A stretch of DNA of 64,000 bases. Origin: Stentor roeselii. Taxonomy: Eukaryota > Ciliophora > Heterotrichea > Heterotrichida > Stentoridae. The notes under the pieces were generated by a model. That model was not told the DNA's origin. It ran no database searches and saw only the letters and a program-made list of their open reading frames with translations. A program made the translations under genes and the position numbers. Of this stretch, positions 36,067 through 46,586 are shown in pieces (position 1 is the first letter of the stretch; each line of letters begins with the position of its first letter). The DNA is taken from the NCBI GenBank assembly GCA_006503475.1, contig RSEH01000130.1, positions 1 through 64,000 of the forward strand, read 5' to 3'.

Positions 36067-38673
36067 TTATCTTCCAGGTACAAATCTGTACATCATCCTC
36101 ATATAAACCTCATGATCAGGGAACACATACTCATCCTGAAAGCTCTGAGGACAGACCTTCAACAGCCAAACAAGAAAAACCTCGATTTTCAAGCTCAACC
36201 TGCTTTGCGCAACAGAATTTATCTTAACGCCAGCAGATTCAAATCCTCCACTCATATCAACAGCTCTACAAATAGCTTCTAAAAACTCAAAAAAATTCAT
36301 TTCCAGATGTCTTTTACAATAAATTTCATCAACTTGTGTCATAATTGACTGAGCGAAACAAACATCAATTTCCCTTGTCGCGAAATTATCTCCAACAAGT
36401 CCAACATCTTGACAAAGTTGTCGAAATTCTTCAACAGACATAAAAGGTTTTTTTCCAGGTAAGGTATGTTTTCCGCTGTACCTTTTAAACACATTCATGA
36501 AAATTTCTTTATTAGCCTTTAACAGGAGGTCGACTTCTTCAGTGAAGTACTCTTGAGACCTCCAACTGTCAGTTTTGTATTCTTGAATAACGGGTAACAA
36601 GTGATCTGTTAATAGTTTTTGCATCGCTTGCGCGATGGTCGAACTTATCTTGCCTCGCATGTACCGGTCCATTGAAATTCTTACGAGAATCTCGAGGAAC
36701 TCGTAACGGACGAGGCTGTTTCCTGGGTTAAACAACTGGTTTTTTTCTTTTTGGACTAGAGTTGAGTTCAGGTTCACTCCGAAGTCACTTGATTGGTAAA
36801 GACTGTCGTATATTTTGCATTGGTTTAAAAAATCGTTTAGGATGTTCGAGCCTATTGAAAAAATTTCATTACCTGAATAAGCTGAGAGGATTTTGTAAGA
36901 TTGCTTTAAAAGGGAGTAGTTTTCTTTTAGGACTTTTCGTAGAGAGTCTTGGTCTTCTTGTCCTCGGATGAAGTTACTGATTTTTGAATGTTTCCAGTCA
37001 AACTCGAAACAGTCGCTTAGTATTTTTTCATTGTCGGTGAAATAGTCTTTGAAAATAGAGGTTTTAAAAAGCCATTTGATTCTTTCTAACTTCTCAGCAG
37101 GTGGAATGTATTTATTTTCAAGTGTTCTTGGCTTGGTAAAAAATGGAGCCTTTATGTTGCAAACCTCGCCAAAAGCGCAAACTAATTCAACAGTGTTTAC
37201 ACTTAACTGCTTTGTCATTCCTTCATATAAAGAGACCTCAACTTCCACGACCTGAGCAGCTTTTTCATAACAACTTTCAATTCTAAAATTATCAAGTTCT
37301 GTGAAAAAGAACTTCACAAGTCCAGGTGGAACAACTCTAACGATTTCATGAAGATCTCCCTGAAGATTAAACATTAATTCAGGTTTGAACTTTTCGAATT
37401 CAAAATGAATAAAAACTGACTTTCCTGAACTTTTACATGTAAAAGTTTGTTCAACCCACTTTTCACAGATCCAGCAATTTGTTTTAACATCATGAAAATG
37501 GCTCTGTTTTTCAACGATTCTTCTTGAAAATAAACTTTTATGCACCTTGGTTTTCTTATCGACCATCAAAAAGCCTTTAGGGTCGATAGAGCATTTATTT
37601 CCTAAGACATGAATTCCTAGAAGGGTATGATTTGATTTTATCAGTTCTGATAGAATTTTACTGTCTTTCTCGTCTAGGCAGTTGTAGGAGAGGTCAAGGT
37701 GGAGAAGGGAGGAATTTTGTTTTAAACAGTTGCCGATAGTTTCAGCTGCTTCGATGTTACGGCCGATTGAATTCCAAGATATGTCAAGGATCAAAAGTGA
37801 ATTATTCTTGCTCAGGCCTTCAAAGATCTCGATTGCACCTTCAGCTCTGAACAGGTTCCAATGAAGGTCAAGGACTTTCAAAGTATTATTAGAAATCAGG
37901 AGATTTTTAAGACTTTTGGCAATTCTATCAGACAAGTTATTATTCGCAAGAATAAGTTTTGTAAGTCTTTTGTTAAAAGTAACAACATTAATCAAATTTA
38001 TCAAAAGTCCATCTCCAATCAAAGTCTTTTCAAGGTTCAGGTACTTCAACCTGCATTCAAAAGTAGAAATGATTTCAATAATCCTCTGAACACTAAGAAC
38101 CCCGAGTTTATTTTCAGATAAGTTCAACCTTTGCACTTGTTTACAGTCCAAAGTCCTTAAAATCTTTTCATTTCCCTTGTCAGTGAGTCGATTATTCTTC
38201 AAGTTAAGTGTTTGCAGTAAAGGGTAATGTTTAATCCCCTGGGCAAAAGGAGCGGCGTATGAGTCGCCCATGGAAAGCATCCGAATGTCGATGTTTGATT
38301 CAAGTCCTGAGTTTTTTATGATTCCAAAGGCCCTGGGCTTTAATTTGCACTTGACGAGTGAGTTAAGATAAGCCAAAGACGCAGATTTTTCTTCTTTGTT
38401 CAGTTTTTGCTTTTCTGATAGACGAAAAATGTTTTTGTAGTAATTGAAAAACTCTAGTCGCGCTGAAGCGCCTACTAGAGGAGGACTTGATGGCTTTTCG
38501 AATGAATCTTCAAATACGTTGTGAAAACTCTCGTCTTTTTGGCTTCTTTGTGTCAGGCTTCCTAGTTGGAGTGATGTTGGAGATAAACTTGAAGCTCCTG
38601 ATAAAAGTTCGCGAGATGTGTGAAGGGCTGTATTTTTAAATAGCATTGGAAGGGTTCTTTTTTCCTTTTTCAT
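36067..38673 (-). CDS. Leucine-rich-repeat protein with Cys motif and EF-hand-like C-terminus
   Basis: An 868-residue protein from the ATG at 38673. Residues about 120-385 hold RNI-type leucine-rich repeats such as NNTLKVLDLHWNLFRAEGA and NNSLLILDISWNSIG. Next comes a CWICEKWVE motif with downstream beta strands, a segment also found in LRR proteins of flagella in other protists. The C-terminal third is helical and holds an EF-hand-like pair near residues 750-825 (KPFMSVEEFRQLCQDVG, MNFFEFLEAICRA), without clear calcium ligands. This order suggests a ciliary or axonemal protein. An ATG at 38748 would add 25 low-complexity residues, and a later ATG at 38646 would start just before the first Ser-rich stretch. 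Confidence 0.72.
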   Translation of the reverse strand: MKKEKRTLPMLFKNTALHTSRELLSGASSLSPTSLQLGSLTQRSQKDESFHNVFEDSFEKPSSPPLVGASARLEFFNYYKNIFRLSEKQKLNKEEKSASLAYLNSLVKCKLKPRAFGIIKNSGLESNIDIRMLSMGDSYAAPFAQGIKHYPLLQTLNLKNNRLTDKGNEKILRTLDCKQVQRLNLSENKLGVLSVQRIIEIISTFECRLKYLNLEKTLIGDGLLINLINVVTFNKRLTKLILANNNLSDRIAKSLKNLLISNNTLKVLDLHWNLFRAEGAIEIFEGLSKNNSLLILDISWNSIGRNIEAAETIGNCLKQNSSLLHLDLSYNCLDEKDSKILSELIKSNHTLLGIHVLGNKCSIDPKGFLMVDKKTKVHKSLFSRRIVEKQSHFHDVKTNCWICEKWVEQTFTCKSSGKSVFIHFEFEKFKPELMFNLQGDLHEIVRVVPPGLVKFFFTELDNFRIESCYEKAAQVVEVEVSLYEGMTKQLSVNTVELVCAFGEVCNIKAPFFTKPRTLENKYIPPAEKLERIKWLFKTSIFKDYFTDNEKILSDCFEFDWKHSKISNFIRGQEDQDSLRKVLKENYSLLKQSYKILSAYSGNEIFSIGSNILNDFLNQCKIYDSLYQSSDFGVNLNSTLVQKEKNQLFNPGNSLVRYEFLEILVRISMDRYMRGKISSTIAQAMQKLLTDHLLPVIQEYKTDSWRSQEYFTEEVDLLLKANKEIFMNVFKRYSGKHTLPGKKPFMSVEEFRQLCQDVGLVGDNFATREIDVCFAQSIMTQVDEIYCKRHLEMNFFEFLEAICRAVDMSGGFESAGVKINSVAQSRLSLKIEVFLVWLLKVCPQSFQDEYVFPDHEVYMRMMYRFVPGR

Positions 38674-39147
38674 TATTATTAGGTGGATGAGCTGGTTAAG
38701 GATTTTTGATAGAGTTAAATTAATTGATTTTGATTTGAAGTTATTCAAGGGAAGATTAGATTTTAAGATAACTTGAAGAATGGTTTTAAATTTTTTAAAT
38801 AGATGGCTGTTGATATCTTCATGCTAGAACAAAGCCAATTTTAATCAATCAGATAATTCATATATATTGAAAGTTGAACTAACTTATTCAATCCAAATTT
38901 CAAAATTAAAAATGTTTAAGGTGAAAAGATTCTTCACTTATCACCCTCAGTTTTAAATTTAAAAAAGATTTCCAACCTTATCCAGCTGCAGACAAAATTC
39001 CTTAAATCATAAAAAAAATTGTTCATTTAATACATGGAAATTATTCCATTTGCAAATTCACTGATTCGAAGATTTGAATTTCTTGAGCATAGTAAATATT
39101 TTTATACAGAATAAATGGAAGACTTTAAATAATTCAGCTATAAACCA
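38674..39147. other. AT-rich divergent intergenic region
   Basis: A 474-nt AT-rich region between divergent genes. A short ATG frame at 39115 is in frame with the zinc-finger gene but meets a TAA after five codons, and no intron bridges it. I see nothing else. Confidence 0.5.
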
Positions 39148-39657
39148 ATGGTGAATACTCAGCAAAAAGCTCTCGTTGATTGTGGCTACGAAGGATGCAA
39201 AAGATCATACTCCAGCGTCTTTAATCTCAGAAGGCATATCGAAAAGGTCCATCAAGGCGTCAGGAGGTTCAAATGTGCCTATTGTGAGAAGTACCTAAGC
39301 TCAAAGCAGAATTTGATTGACCACCAGAACGTACACAGCGGAGCCCGTCCTTATAAATGTGAAATTGTGACATGTGGGTATCGTTTTCGCCAGTTGAGCC
39401 AGTTTTACCTGCACAAACAAATGCATCAAGAGGCAGATCTGAAGGAAAAAAACGCGATAATCGAAGCTTGCGTAAATATGAATTTCCTTACTCGTAAAAT
39501 CACCGAACAGTCAAACTATGAAGTCAATGGAAACTTGATTCTTCAAGATAAAGTTGAAGGTCTTGAGATTCCTAATATTAAGACTGCAGACCAACAACTT
39601 ATCATCTCTTTACCGGGATTAGCTGAAGTTTTAGTAAAATTAGGGATTAATCATTAA
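39148..39657 (+). CDS. C2H2 zinc-finger protein (three fingers)
   Basis: A 169-residue protein with three consecutive C2H2 fingers in residues 10-100. Finger 1 is CGYEGCKRSY...HIEKVH, finger 2 CAYCEKYLSS...HQNVH and finger 3 CEIVTCGYRF...HKQMH. The linker between fingers 2 and 3 (SGARPYK) is close to the classic TGEKPYK. The fingers with C-x4-C spacing resemble TFIIIA. C-terminal residues 105-169 are helical. DNA or RNA binding is likely. A role in transcription is inferred. Confidence 0.88.
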   Translation: MVNTQQKALVDCGYEGCKRSYSSVFNLRRHIEKVHQGVRRFKCAYCEKYLSSKQNLIDHQNVHSGARPYKCEIVTCGYRFRQLSQFYLHKQMHQEADLKEKNAIIEACVNMNFLTRKITEQSNYEVNGNLILQDKVEGLEIPNIKTADQQLIISLPGLAEVLVKLGINH

Positions 39658-40229
39658 TGGTCATCAAAACAATTTATTTGGCTTGAATAGTTTTCCTGAA
39701 ATTTTGGGTTTTTTTGAAAAAGGAAGTGGTTTTAGAGATGAATTAGCTATTTGAAGTGATTTTTTATTTGAGATATGCTGATTTAGAAATATTTATGGAA
39801 TTGGTTCAGAATTGGAAAATTAAGGTGAACACTCAGTGGAGATGGAGGAATTGAAAGAGGGTTTTAGTTTGGAGATTAAGATCAGATTGGCTAGTGAGGT
39901 GAAGGGTTTATTTAAGGTTTACTAGGTTTTGGATTATACTTATTTATTCAAGTAAGCCTTAGAGAACAGCAAAATTCACTAAAAGTTAATTATTATTAAT
40001 CTTGATAAGTAATCAACAAAATCAAGACTCTTCAGAGAAATAAAACGATGGTAATATCAAATATAAGAATTATTGATTCTATATTATACTTCAGTTTTGA
40101 TAACTGTATTACAAACAGAACACCATTATTATATCATTTCTTAGATAAAGTCTTACAATAATCACAGTTAATAAACATCAGAACGTTTAGTACCAGAGTT
40201 AATTTTTCGATAGATAATTACAGTAATTC
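39658..40229. other. Intergenic region, G/T-rich then AT-rich
   Basis: A 572-nt gap between genes on the same strand. The first half is G/T-rich and contains a 27-codon ATG frame (39842-39925) that is too short to call. The second half is AT-rich with no recognised RNA gene. Confidence 0.5.
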
Positions 40230-41672
40230 ATGTTTTCTATCCAGCACCTTACATTTTCAACGCTTTCGAATATCCCCTTATTAAGAATGGATAACCCTAT
40301 TGAATCAAAGGAAAGTCTTTCATTAGAGCTCTGTCGTGAGTTAATCACTGATCTCCAAAGCGAAAATTCAGATCTTAAAAACAAGTTAGCAGTTGTGAAC
40401 GAGCTTCTCAGAAGGTTTAAGTTAAACGAAGTAACAGAACTAAACAAACAAATAGTAAAAATCACTCAGAAAGACCTTCTAACCCAGTTGAAAATCATGA
40501 AAGAAAACTCAGAAGCCCAGTCAAGAGCATCTTTTCTCCAACAAGAGGAGATCCATCAGCTAAAAACTCAACTTTCTTATTTCGAATCACAATCTCCTAA
40601 AAAGTCCGACCCCTGCAAACAGTCCTCTAAAGAAAACCTTTATTCCGAGTTAGAATCCTGCAGATTTTCTTTAAAAACCTTGGAAAACGAGTTGAAATTT
40701 TACAAACTTCAGCTTTCCAATCACGATTCCTTAAAATCTGAAAATTTCCAAATGAAGTCTGAGTTGGAAGAACTGAAGCAAAAGTTTGACCTGAAAGAAG
40801 ACAATTTTAAGACATTCTCATTAAAACAGTCTTCCTTACAAAAAAAACTGGATTTATTGATAAAGGAAAAAAAGTTGTTAGAAGAGAAAATCTCTGAACT
40901 CGAGTCTGACAAGCGTAAACTTCTTGAAAAGTGGCAAAGGTAAGTTCCAAGCAGCACTTTAACCAAGTTAAAAACAGAGGATCAGTCCAAGTCGCGACTT
41001 AAAGAACTTGAAGAAATGCTTGACAATGAAAAAAAGAAGAACTCGTCAATTTCCTTGAAAATGAAGGACTTGTCAAGAAAATACGAAGAAATCAAAGAAA
41101 ACCTGGAAAGAGAAAAAAATTATTCAAGTGAAGTTATTTCTTCTTTTAAGGCTCTTCATGTTCAGTTCAAAGTCCTTCAGGATGAAAAATTGCTTCTTGA
41201 TAAAATCAACCAAGACCTCAGTGTAAAAATTCACTTTTCTCAGTCGGAACACCCGACTCCTGAGAAGACAAAAAATGACCTCAACTTGTCTTCTCTTCAT
41301 CAAGACCTTGCAAAAACTCAGCAGTTGTTAAAGAAAAAGAACCAAGAAATCATCGAATTGAAACTTTCAAAAGCCACTCCAAGAAGAGAGTTTTCTGATA
41401 AAGACGCGGAAAATACTGAAAAAGAACTAGTTTACTTTAAAAAGTACGAAAATCTTCTGGAAAAGTTTCAAAAATTACAGTCAGAAAAAACTCAAATTCA
41501 GAATTTGTATGTTATGGCATCGAGTTCTATAAGCGAAAAAAATCAGAGAATACAGGATTTGACTAACAAACTTTTTGAATTTGAGGACCGGCTTCTGACT
41601 CACTCGAAAACTGGAGAAAGTCTGAAACACTTATCGATAAATTTGACTGCAGCGTCTCGAGGAACTTATTAG
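40230..41672 (+). CDS. Long coiled-coil protein, two exons
   Basis: Exons 40230-40939 and 40955-41672 join to 475 residues, or 456 if the ATG at 40287 is used. Nearly all of it is coiled coil with Leu/Glu/Lys heptads. The splice junction falls inside the coil and keeps its register. Without splicing the frame ends at a TAA at the start of the intron. The protein looks like a structural component of the cytoskeleton or basal body, which fits the neighbouring POC1 gene, but neighbours here are not functionally linked in a reliable way. The last 60 residues keep the coil, then end in a short Ser/Thr-rich tail. The next gene begins 17 nt downstream. Confidence 0.75.
40940..40954 (+). other. 15-nt spliceosomal intron
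   Basis: Sequence GTAAGTTCCAAGCAG: GT-AG ends, A at position 10, phase 2, with an in-frame TAA formed across its first bases. It joins two parts of one coiled coil. Confidence 0.92.
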
Positions 41673-41689
41673 AAATATTGTATAAATAA

Positions 41690-41965
41690 ATGGACAACAA
41701 ACGAGACCTTACCTATCATCATCGCATCAACAAAAGGAATACTTTTAACACGATCTTCCCAGTATATACACCGAAAGTAAAGGACTTCATGAGCAGCACT
41801 CAGTCGAGTTTCACGAATTCTTTAAACTATGAGAAAGACTCAGAATTCGAAACTCATAACAAAGACTTGATCAATAAGTCTTTTAACAAGAAGGTTGACA
41901 GAATCGTTCAGTATACTGAGTCGATGCTGAAGATCAAAAACATGATCAAATTGAATCGAAAATAA
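41690..41965 (+). CDS. Small unrecognised protein
   Basis: A 91-residue, hydrophilic, basic protein with no known domain. Residues 55-91 could form one amphipathic helix. The start codon follows TTGTATAAATAA, the same TATA-like context seen at stronger genes. It lies 17 nt after the coiled-coil gene and 37 nt before POC1 on the same strand. The good start context and frame make it likely to be real, but I cannot give it a function. Confidence 0.5.
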   Translation: MDNKRDLTYHHRINKRNTFNTIFPVYTPKVKDFMSSTQSSFTNSLNYEKDSEFETHNKDLINKSFNKKVDRIVQYTESMLKIKNMIKLNRK

Positions 41966-42002
41966 TGATTCTTTTATTAACTCCTAGACTATTCTTTAAT
42001 AA

Positions 42003-43097
42003 ATGTCTAACTCTGACCCTCAGCTAATCGAAAGCTACCTCGGCCACCGAGGTCAAATAACAAGTGTAGACATTTCCTCAAAGCACATAGTCTCAAGTTC
42101 CGAAGACTCTTCAATCCAAGTCTGGCACCTTGACTCGAACCAGCGTCCATACCGTTTTATCGGCCACAAAGGAGCAGTAAACGACGTATGTTTCAGTCCA
42201 TCAGGAGACACCATAATAAGCGGTTCTAAAGACGAGTGCATAAAACTATGGAAAGTGTCAATAGAAGGCAAATCAACATCATGGCGGGCTCATTCAGGAG
42301 GAGTGCGAACAGTTTCCTTTTCCCCCGACAGTCGACTTCTTCTCTCAGGTTCCGAAGACAAGTCGCTGAAGATCTGGTCCTCATCGAACAACTCTTTCCA
42401 GTTGTCCTTCACAGGACACACCAACTGGGTCAGGTCCGCTCGATTCAGTCACGACTCACGCATGGTCCTTTCGACGGGAGACGACCAGTCTGTGAGGGTC
42501 TGGGACTTGCAGGCAGCGACTGGAATTCAACAGTTTAACCTTTCGGTCCCTGTCTTTAATGCAAGGTTTCATCCTGATGGCACCTGCTTCGCTGCAGGGA
42601 CTGCAGACTTCAAAGCGAAACTTTGGGACTTAAGGTCCCAGAGAGTACTTCAAGTCCATTCAGGACATAATGACCTGGTCACTGCTGTTGACTTTCACCC
42701 GAATGGAAATTTTTTGATTAGCTCTTCGAAGGATTCAAGTGTCAAGATCTGGGACTTGAGACAAGGAAATTGTCTTTATACTTTACTTGGACATCAGGGA
42801 AGTGCTGCTTGTTTGAAGTTTGGAAAAAATGGAGAAAGCTTTGTTTCCGGAGGAGGCGACTCGGCTGTACTTTTGTGGAAGGCTCATGCGGTGCAGAAGG
42901 AGTTTGTTAAGAAAAGAGGGGGAAAGGAGGAAGCTAGTAGAAGTGAAAAAGTATCGGAACAACTTGCTGGGACTTTAGATAAACTTGTGAGTCAACTTGA
43001 TATTGTTACTAGGACTATTGTTATGCTTGATCAGAGGATTAGCAACTTTGAAGATAATATTGAGAAACTTACTGAAAGGATTATGGGAGATGAGTAG
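42003..43097 (+). CDS. POC1: POC1-like centriolar WD40 protein
   Basis: A 364-residue protein with seven WD40 repeats (residues 8-295), each with the GH...WD pattern, for example GHKGAVNDVCFSPSGDTIISGSKDECIKLW. A linker and a C-terminal coiled coil follow (residues 318-362, LDKLVSQLDIVTRTIVMLDQRISNFED). This matches the POC1 C-terminal motif that mediates centriole targeting. POC1 stabilises the triplet microtubules of centrioles and basal bodies, and Stentor has many thousands of basal bodies. The start lies in CTTTAATAAATG. Other WD40 proteins could share the repeats, but the C-terminal coil makes POC1 the best call. Confidence 0.88.
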   Translation: MSNSDPQLIESYLGHRGQITSVDISSKHIVSSSEDSSIQVWHLDSNQRPYRFIGHKGAVNDVCFSPSGDTIISGSKDECIKLWKVSIEGKSTSWRAHSGGVRTVSFSPDSRLLLSGSEDKSLKIWSSSNNSFQLSFTGHTNWVRSARFSHDSRMVLSTGDDQSVRVWDLQAATGIQQFNLSVPVFNARFHPDGTCFAAGTADFKAKLWDLRSQRVLQVHSGHNDLVTAVDFHPNGNFLISSSKDSSVKIWDLRQGNCLYTLLGHQGSAACLKFGKNGESFVSGGGDSAVLLWKAHAVQKEFVKKRGGKEEASRSEKVSEQLAGTLDKLVSQLDIVTRTIVMLDQRISNFEDNIEKLTERIMGDE

Positions 43098-43179
43098 TAA
43101 TGTTTAATGTGTTTGAGTAAGGAAGAGTTATTATTTGTTCGGATAAAGATGACATTTTTTTCATAAATTAATACACCTA

Positions 43180-44472
43180 ATGGGCCATCAAATAGTCGAT
43201 AACGATACAGAAGAAATCAAGCTGAAGGTTCCCGAAACCTCAGCAATGCCAACACGATTGACTCGTAGATTCAATAATCCAGAAACATCAGATTTTTCGA
43301 CAAATAGTCGTAAATTAAGGGTCTTCCTGAATAAAGCAACTGATGAAAATTTCCAAAAGCTGATAAAAGAACTGATTGAGTCTCTGTCCTTTGACGAGAA
43401 GCTCATATCAGAGTTTTTGCGTTTAATCTTCGAAAGAGCCTCATCACGAGACTCGTCAGATCTTTATTTGAAGATAATTCTTTATTTCTCGTTACATCTG
43501 AGCTCAAAATCCTCAGAAAACCACGAAAAACTCATTCTTTCCCTATCTTCTAAAAGCCAATCAGCCCTTTCGCTGTCGCCTCCAACGTCATTGTCTTTAC
43601 TTCGCTTTATCGGGTTTCTATTCAAGGAACATCTTTTAGGACCTGAAACAATTCTTGAATTCTTCAAAATTCATTCAAAACAAGTAGAAAGTCAAGAAAC
43701 TGAGAAAAAAGAAGAGGAAGTTGAGGCTCTTTGCACAATGATTCAAATTATTTCAAGACGTTTAGTGAAGACGAACTTGGAAACAGTAGAAGAAGTTTTT
43801 CGTGTTATTGAAAGATTAGAAGTTTCAGGTTTTACTAAAAAAGTTCAGTTTTTAGTGCAGGAGACTTTAGAGAGAAAAGAGTCGCTTTTGGTAGAAGAAG
43901 AATTTTTTCCAATAATTCAGGAATTTCCGCAGAGCAAAACGGGGAAAAGGGTGAGTTTCGTCATTACTGATGACTTTCACCCTGTTGTTTCGAATAGGAC
44001 TAAAAGGATTTTAAAACATAGTGTCAGTGATTGTGTCAAAGAAAATATCAGAAGTATTGTCGCTGATTATGTCAGGGGAATTAAAGACTTGGAACCTTTT
44101 GAACTTATCTTCGCGCAGTGTAAAAATCAGGAAAGGCAGCTTGTTAATCAGATTTTTAAGTATGCGCTTATTCAGTTCAATCGGGAACAAGAATTTTTGA
44201 TTATTTGTGAAATTGTTTCGAGGATCTCGGATAAAATTGTCACGAAAGATGTGGTTGAAACTGGAATTGCTTATACTGTTGAAGCTGTCGAGGATATTAA
44301 ACTAGACACTCCAATGGCTCAGACACATCTCGAGTTCATGATTCAATTTTTAAAGGAACACGGTGTGGTTGAGAACTCAGAATACTTACTTAAACACATG
44401 TCCAGAACAATATCAAGAAAACATTCTGAGTCAGGTCTCGAAAATCAAATTAATCCTGTTCTAATTAATTAA
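43180..44472 (+). CDS. MIF4G plus MA3 domain protein (eIF4G/PDCD4-like)
   Basis: A 430-residue protein with a MIF4G-like domain at about residues 45-240. It opens LRVFLNKATDENFQKLIKEL, close to the LNKLTPEKF-type start of eIF4G, and continues ELIFERASSRD. An MA3-like helical domain lies at about 285-410 (VKENIRSIVADYVRGIKD). That combination occurs in translation initiation scaffolds such as eIF4G and DAP5 and in PDCD4-like regulators. No eIF4E-binding motif (YxxxxLphi) is clear, so a cap-independent or regulatory form is possible. It is smaller than animal eIF4G and would be a minimal scaffold. The start, MGHQIVD, allows N-myristoylation only weakly. Confidence 0.7.
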   Translation: MGHQIVDNDTEEIKLKVPETSAMPTRLTRRFNNPETSDFSTNSRKLRVFLNKATDENFQKLIKELIESLSFDEKLISEFLRLIFERASSRDSSDLYLKIILYFSLHLSSKSSENHEKLILSLSSKSQSALSLSPPTSLSLLRFIGFLFKEHLLGPETILEFFKIHSKQVESQETEKKEEEVEALCTMIQIISRRLVKTNLETVEEVFRVIERLEVSGFTKKVQFLVQETLERKESLLVEEEFFPIIQEFPQSKTGKRVSFVITDDFHPVVSNRTKRILKHSVSDCVKENIRSIVADYVRGIKDLEPFELIFAQCKNQERQLVNQIFKYALIQFNREQEFLIICEIVSRISDKIVTKDVVETGIAYTVEAVEDIKLDTPMAQTHLEFMIQFLKEHGVVENSEYLLKHMSRTISRKHSESGLENQINPVLIN

Positions 44473-44570
44473 CAAGTAGACTAGACTTCTCCTTAATATT
44501 AAGCAATCTAAGACCCATTCGCAATAAAAATTCAATTTTAAAAAACACAAAAATTACCCAATTTTTTATA

Positions 44571-45110
44571 TTAATGTTCATCACTTGAACTTGTAACATA
44601 GCAGAAATCTCTATGTTTCCTTTCAGTCCTTCCAGAACTCGCCTCTATTTTTTTCGAGTTTTTATCAAAAAATTTCAAGATTCGAGAAGGATTTTTTTTA
44701 GTATTTTCTTGATTTTTTTTCAAATCTGCTAAATTTTTCTTTTTTATGATATTTTTTGAGCTGGTTCTCTTGTCGCCTGGCACCTGGAGAATTAATTGAC
44801 TGTCTAAAAGTTTCATTTTTCCGAGACACTCTCTTTGTGATTTTTTGGTTCTTGTTTTTTCTGAAAATAAGTCAAATGAATGAACTTTTCCTTTTTTTGT
44901 GATGTTTTTTGGGGTTATTTTTTTTTTCGATAAATTCAAAGAGTCATCTGTTTGAATTTCTTTGACTTTAGTTGCATCGTCTAAAGTTTTTAATGTTGAA
45001 ATTCCGATTTTTAAAGCCTTTTTTATTGCTTCTACTTTTTCGGATTCGTTGAATTGGTTCAGATAAGTTTGGATGATAGGATCTTCAAGGTATTGTTTGT
45101 TTGAATTCAT
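44571..45110 (-). CDS. Unrecognised Lys/Ser-rich protein
   Basis: A 179-residue basic protein. Residues 1-50 are helical, the middle contains several KKN/KKI runs that look like nuclear signals, and it ends in an acidic SSSDEH. I recognise no domain. The start codon follows an AT-rich leader (AAATAATTATG). It converges on the MIF4G/MA3 gene, 98 nt between stops. The codon use matches its neighbours, but the low-complexity content keeps confidence moderate. Confidence 0.5.
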   Translation of the reverse strand: MNSNKQYLEDPIIQTYLNQFNESEKVEAIKKALKIGISTLKTLDDATKVKEIQTDDSLNLSKKKITPKNITKKGKVHSFDLFSEKTRTKKSQRECLGKMKLLDSQLILQVPGDKRTSSKNIIKKKNLADLKKNQENTKKNPSRILKFFDKNSKKIEASSGRTERKHRDFCYVTSSSDEH

Positions 45111-45324
45111 AATTATTTAAAATAAAGAACTTTAATCTTTACTTAATTTAATTATAGAATGTTACTAATAATGATTTGATAAAAGTGCATCAATACAGCA
45201 TTAAATCTATAAATTCTTAATAAAACCAAACATAATAAACCTACTAAATCAATAATCTAATACATAATCCCAAAAAAAAATTTTTTCCATTATAAATATA
45301 CTCTTCAGCATTATTTAAATTAAT

Positions 45325-46575
45325 TCATTGAGCTTCATTTTCCCTGACTTCCAGCCATTCCTTAAGAACACTAGTAAAACTTTGACTTACTTTTCCATGA
45401 AAAACTTGATGTTTGATTAATTGACTCGAACTCCATCGACTTTCAGGATTTTTCTGTAAACACATCTGAATAAAATCATTGAAGTCATCCGACCATTTTT
45501 CCTTGCACTCCAAAGAAGGTGCAGGTGAATTAGACACCAAAGCCATGATCTTAAAAGGATTTTCTTTCAAATAAGGTGCTGTGCCGTTAGCGAGCTCTAA
45601 AGCAATGATCCCCAAAGACCAAACATCGACTTTGCAGTCATATCCCTGAGCTTGAAAGAGTTCAGGAGCCATCCAAGAAGGTGTTCCAACAATAGTGTTT
45701 CTTTTATCTTGTTCTAGAGTCAATTGTGCTGAAAACCCAAAATCAGCGATTTTAATTAAACCAGTTCTAGAAATAAGGACGTTGTCTGATTTGATATCTC
45801 TGTGAATTCTGTAGTTTTTATGAATATTTTCTAGTCCTTTCAAGATTTCAAATAAAATCTGACAAATCAGGTCTTCTGATAAGTTTCTTTGACTTTTGAT
45901 GAATTCAAATAGGTTAGTTTTCATTAGTTCCATTACGACATAGAGGTAAGAATTATGCAAGAAGGAGTCTTCGTATTTGACGATGTTTGGGTGGCAGGAA
46001 CCTCCAGTCATTAGGATCTCGTTTATTAATTGATTTTTCACTTTTTCACTTGGAACTTTTATCTTTTTTATTGCGAATATTTCTGAGGTTAATTTGCTTT
46101 GACACTCATAAACTTTAGATGATGCTCCTGTGCCGATTTTTTTTATGAACTTGTAAAAATCTTTTGGTCTTGATTGTTTTATGTTTAGACTTTTGTGGAT
46201 TTCTTGGATCTTTTTAAGGTTTACGGTTTTTTTTGAAGGCAGCTCGGAAAAGGAGGAAACTCGGGCGAGATCTAGAAGGTCGTTTTCTAGTGGCGAGGTT
46301 GAAGCTCGAAGGTGCTTTGAGTGGTAAGGATTTGGCTTGATTGGGCTTCTTTGTTGGGGACCTGAAAGTCTGGTAAAACATACGAGGCACAAGGACCTAT
46401 TACAAATATCTTCATTATGATGTTTCTTGACTTTAATGCTACAGTTTTTACAAAACAATTCTTCTACCTATCCTTTACTACATGCAAAGCAGACCCTTCT
46501 TTTATTAAATGCGAACTTCTGATGACAATTCAAGCACATAGATGCAGAGTCAAAAAAAGAAGCAAATATTTTCAT
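45325..46575 (-). CDS. FYVE-like zinc finger plus Ste20/PAK-type kinase, two exons
   Basis: Exons 46575-46479 and 46463-45325 give 411 residues. Residues 14-61 form a FYVE-type finger: C14, C17, C29, C32, C37, C40, C58, C61, with an RR before C29 and an LFCKNC core. The tryptophan motif of classic FYVE domains is absent. The kinase domain (residues about 115-385) has loop GTGASSKVYE (third Gly replaced by Ser), AIKKI, HRDIKSDN, DFG, and GTPSWMAPE, which is typical of Ste20/PAK. Such kinases signal to MAPK or the cytoskeleton; the finger could bind phosphoinositides. Its closest relative here is the gene at 51674. It lies 11 nt after the carboxypeptidase gene on the same strand. Confidence 0.9.
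46464..46478 (-). other. 15-nt spliceosomal intron
   Basis: Minus-strand sequence GTAAAGGATAGGTAG: GT-AG ends, A at position 10, phase 1, in-frame TAG. It falls just after the codon of zinc ligand Cys32, exactly where the intron of the paralogous gene at 51674 sits. Confidence 0.9.
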
Positions 46576-46586
46576 ATATAAATATT

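Noticed and set aside
39842-39925. Short ATG frame of 27 codons with plausible composition
   Set aside because: Too short, no recognisable start context, and no splice signal to extend it.
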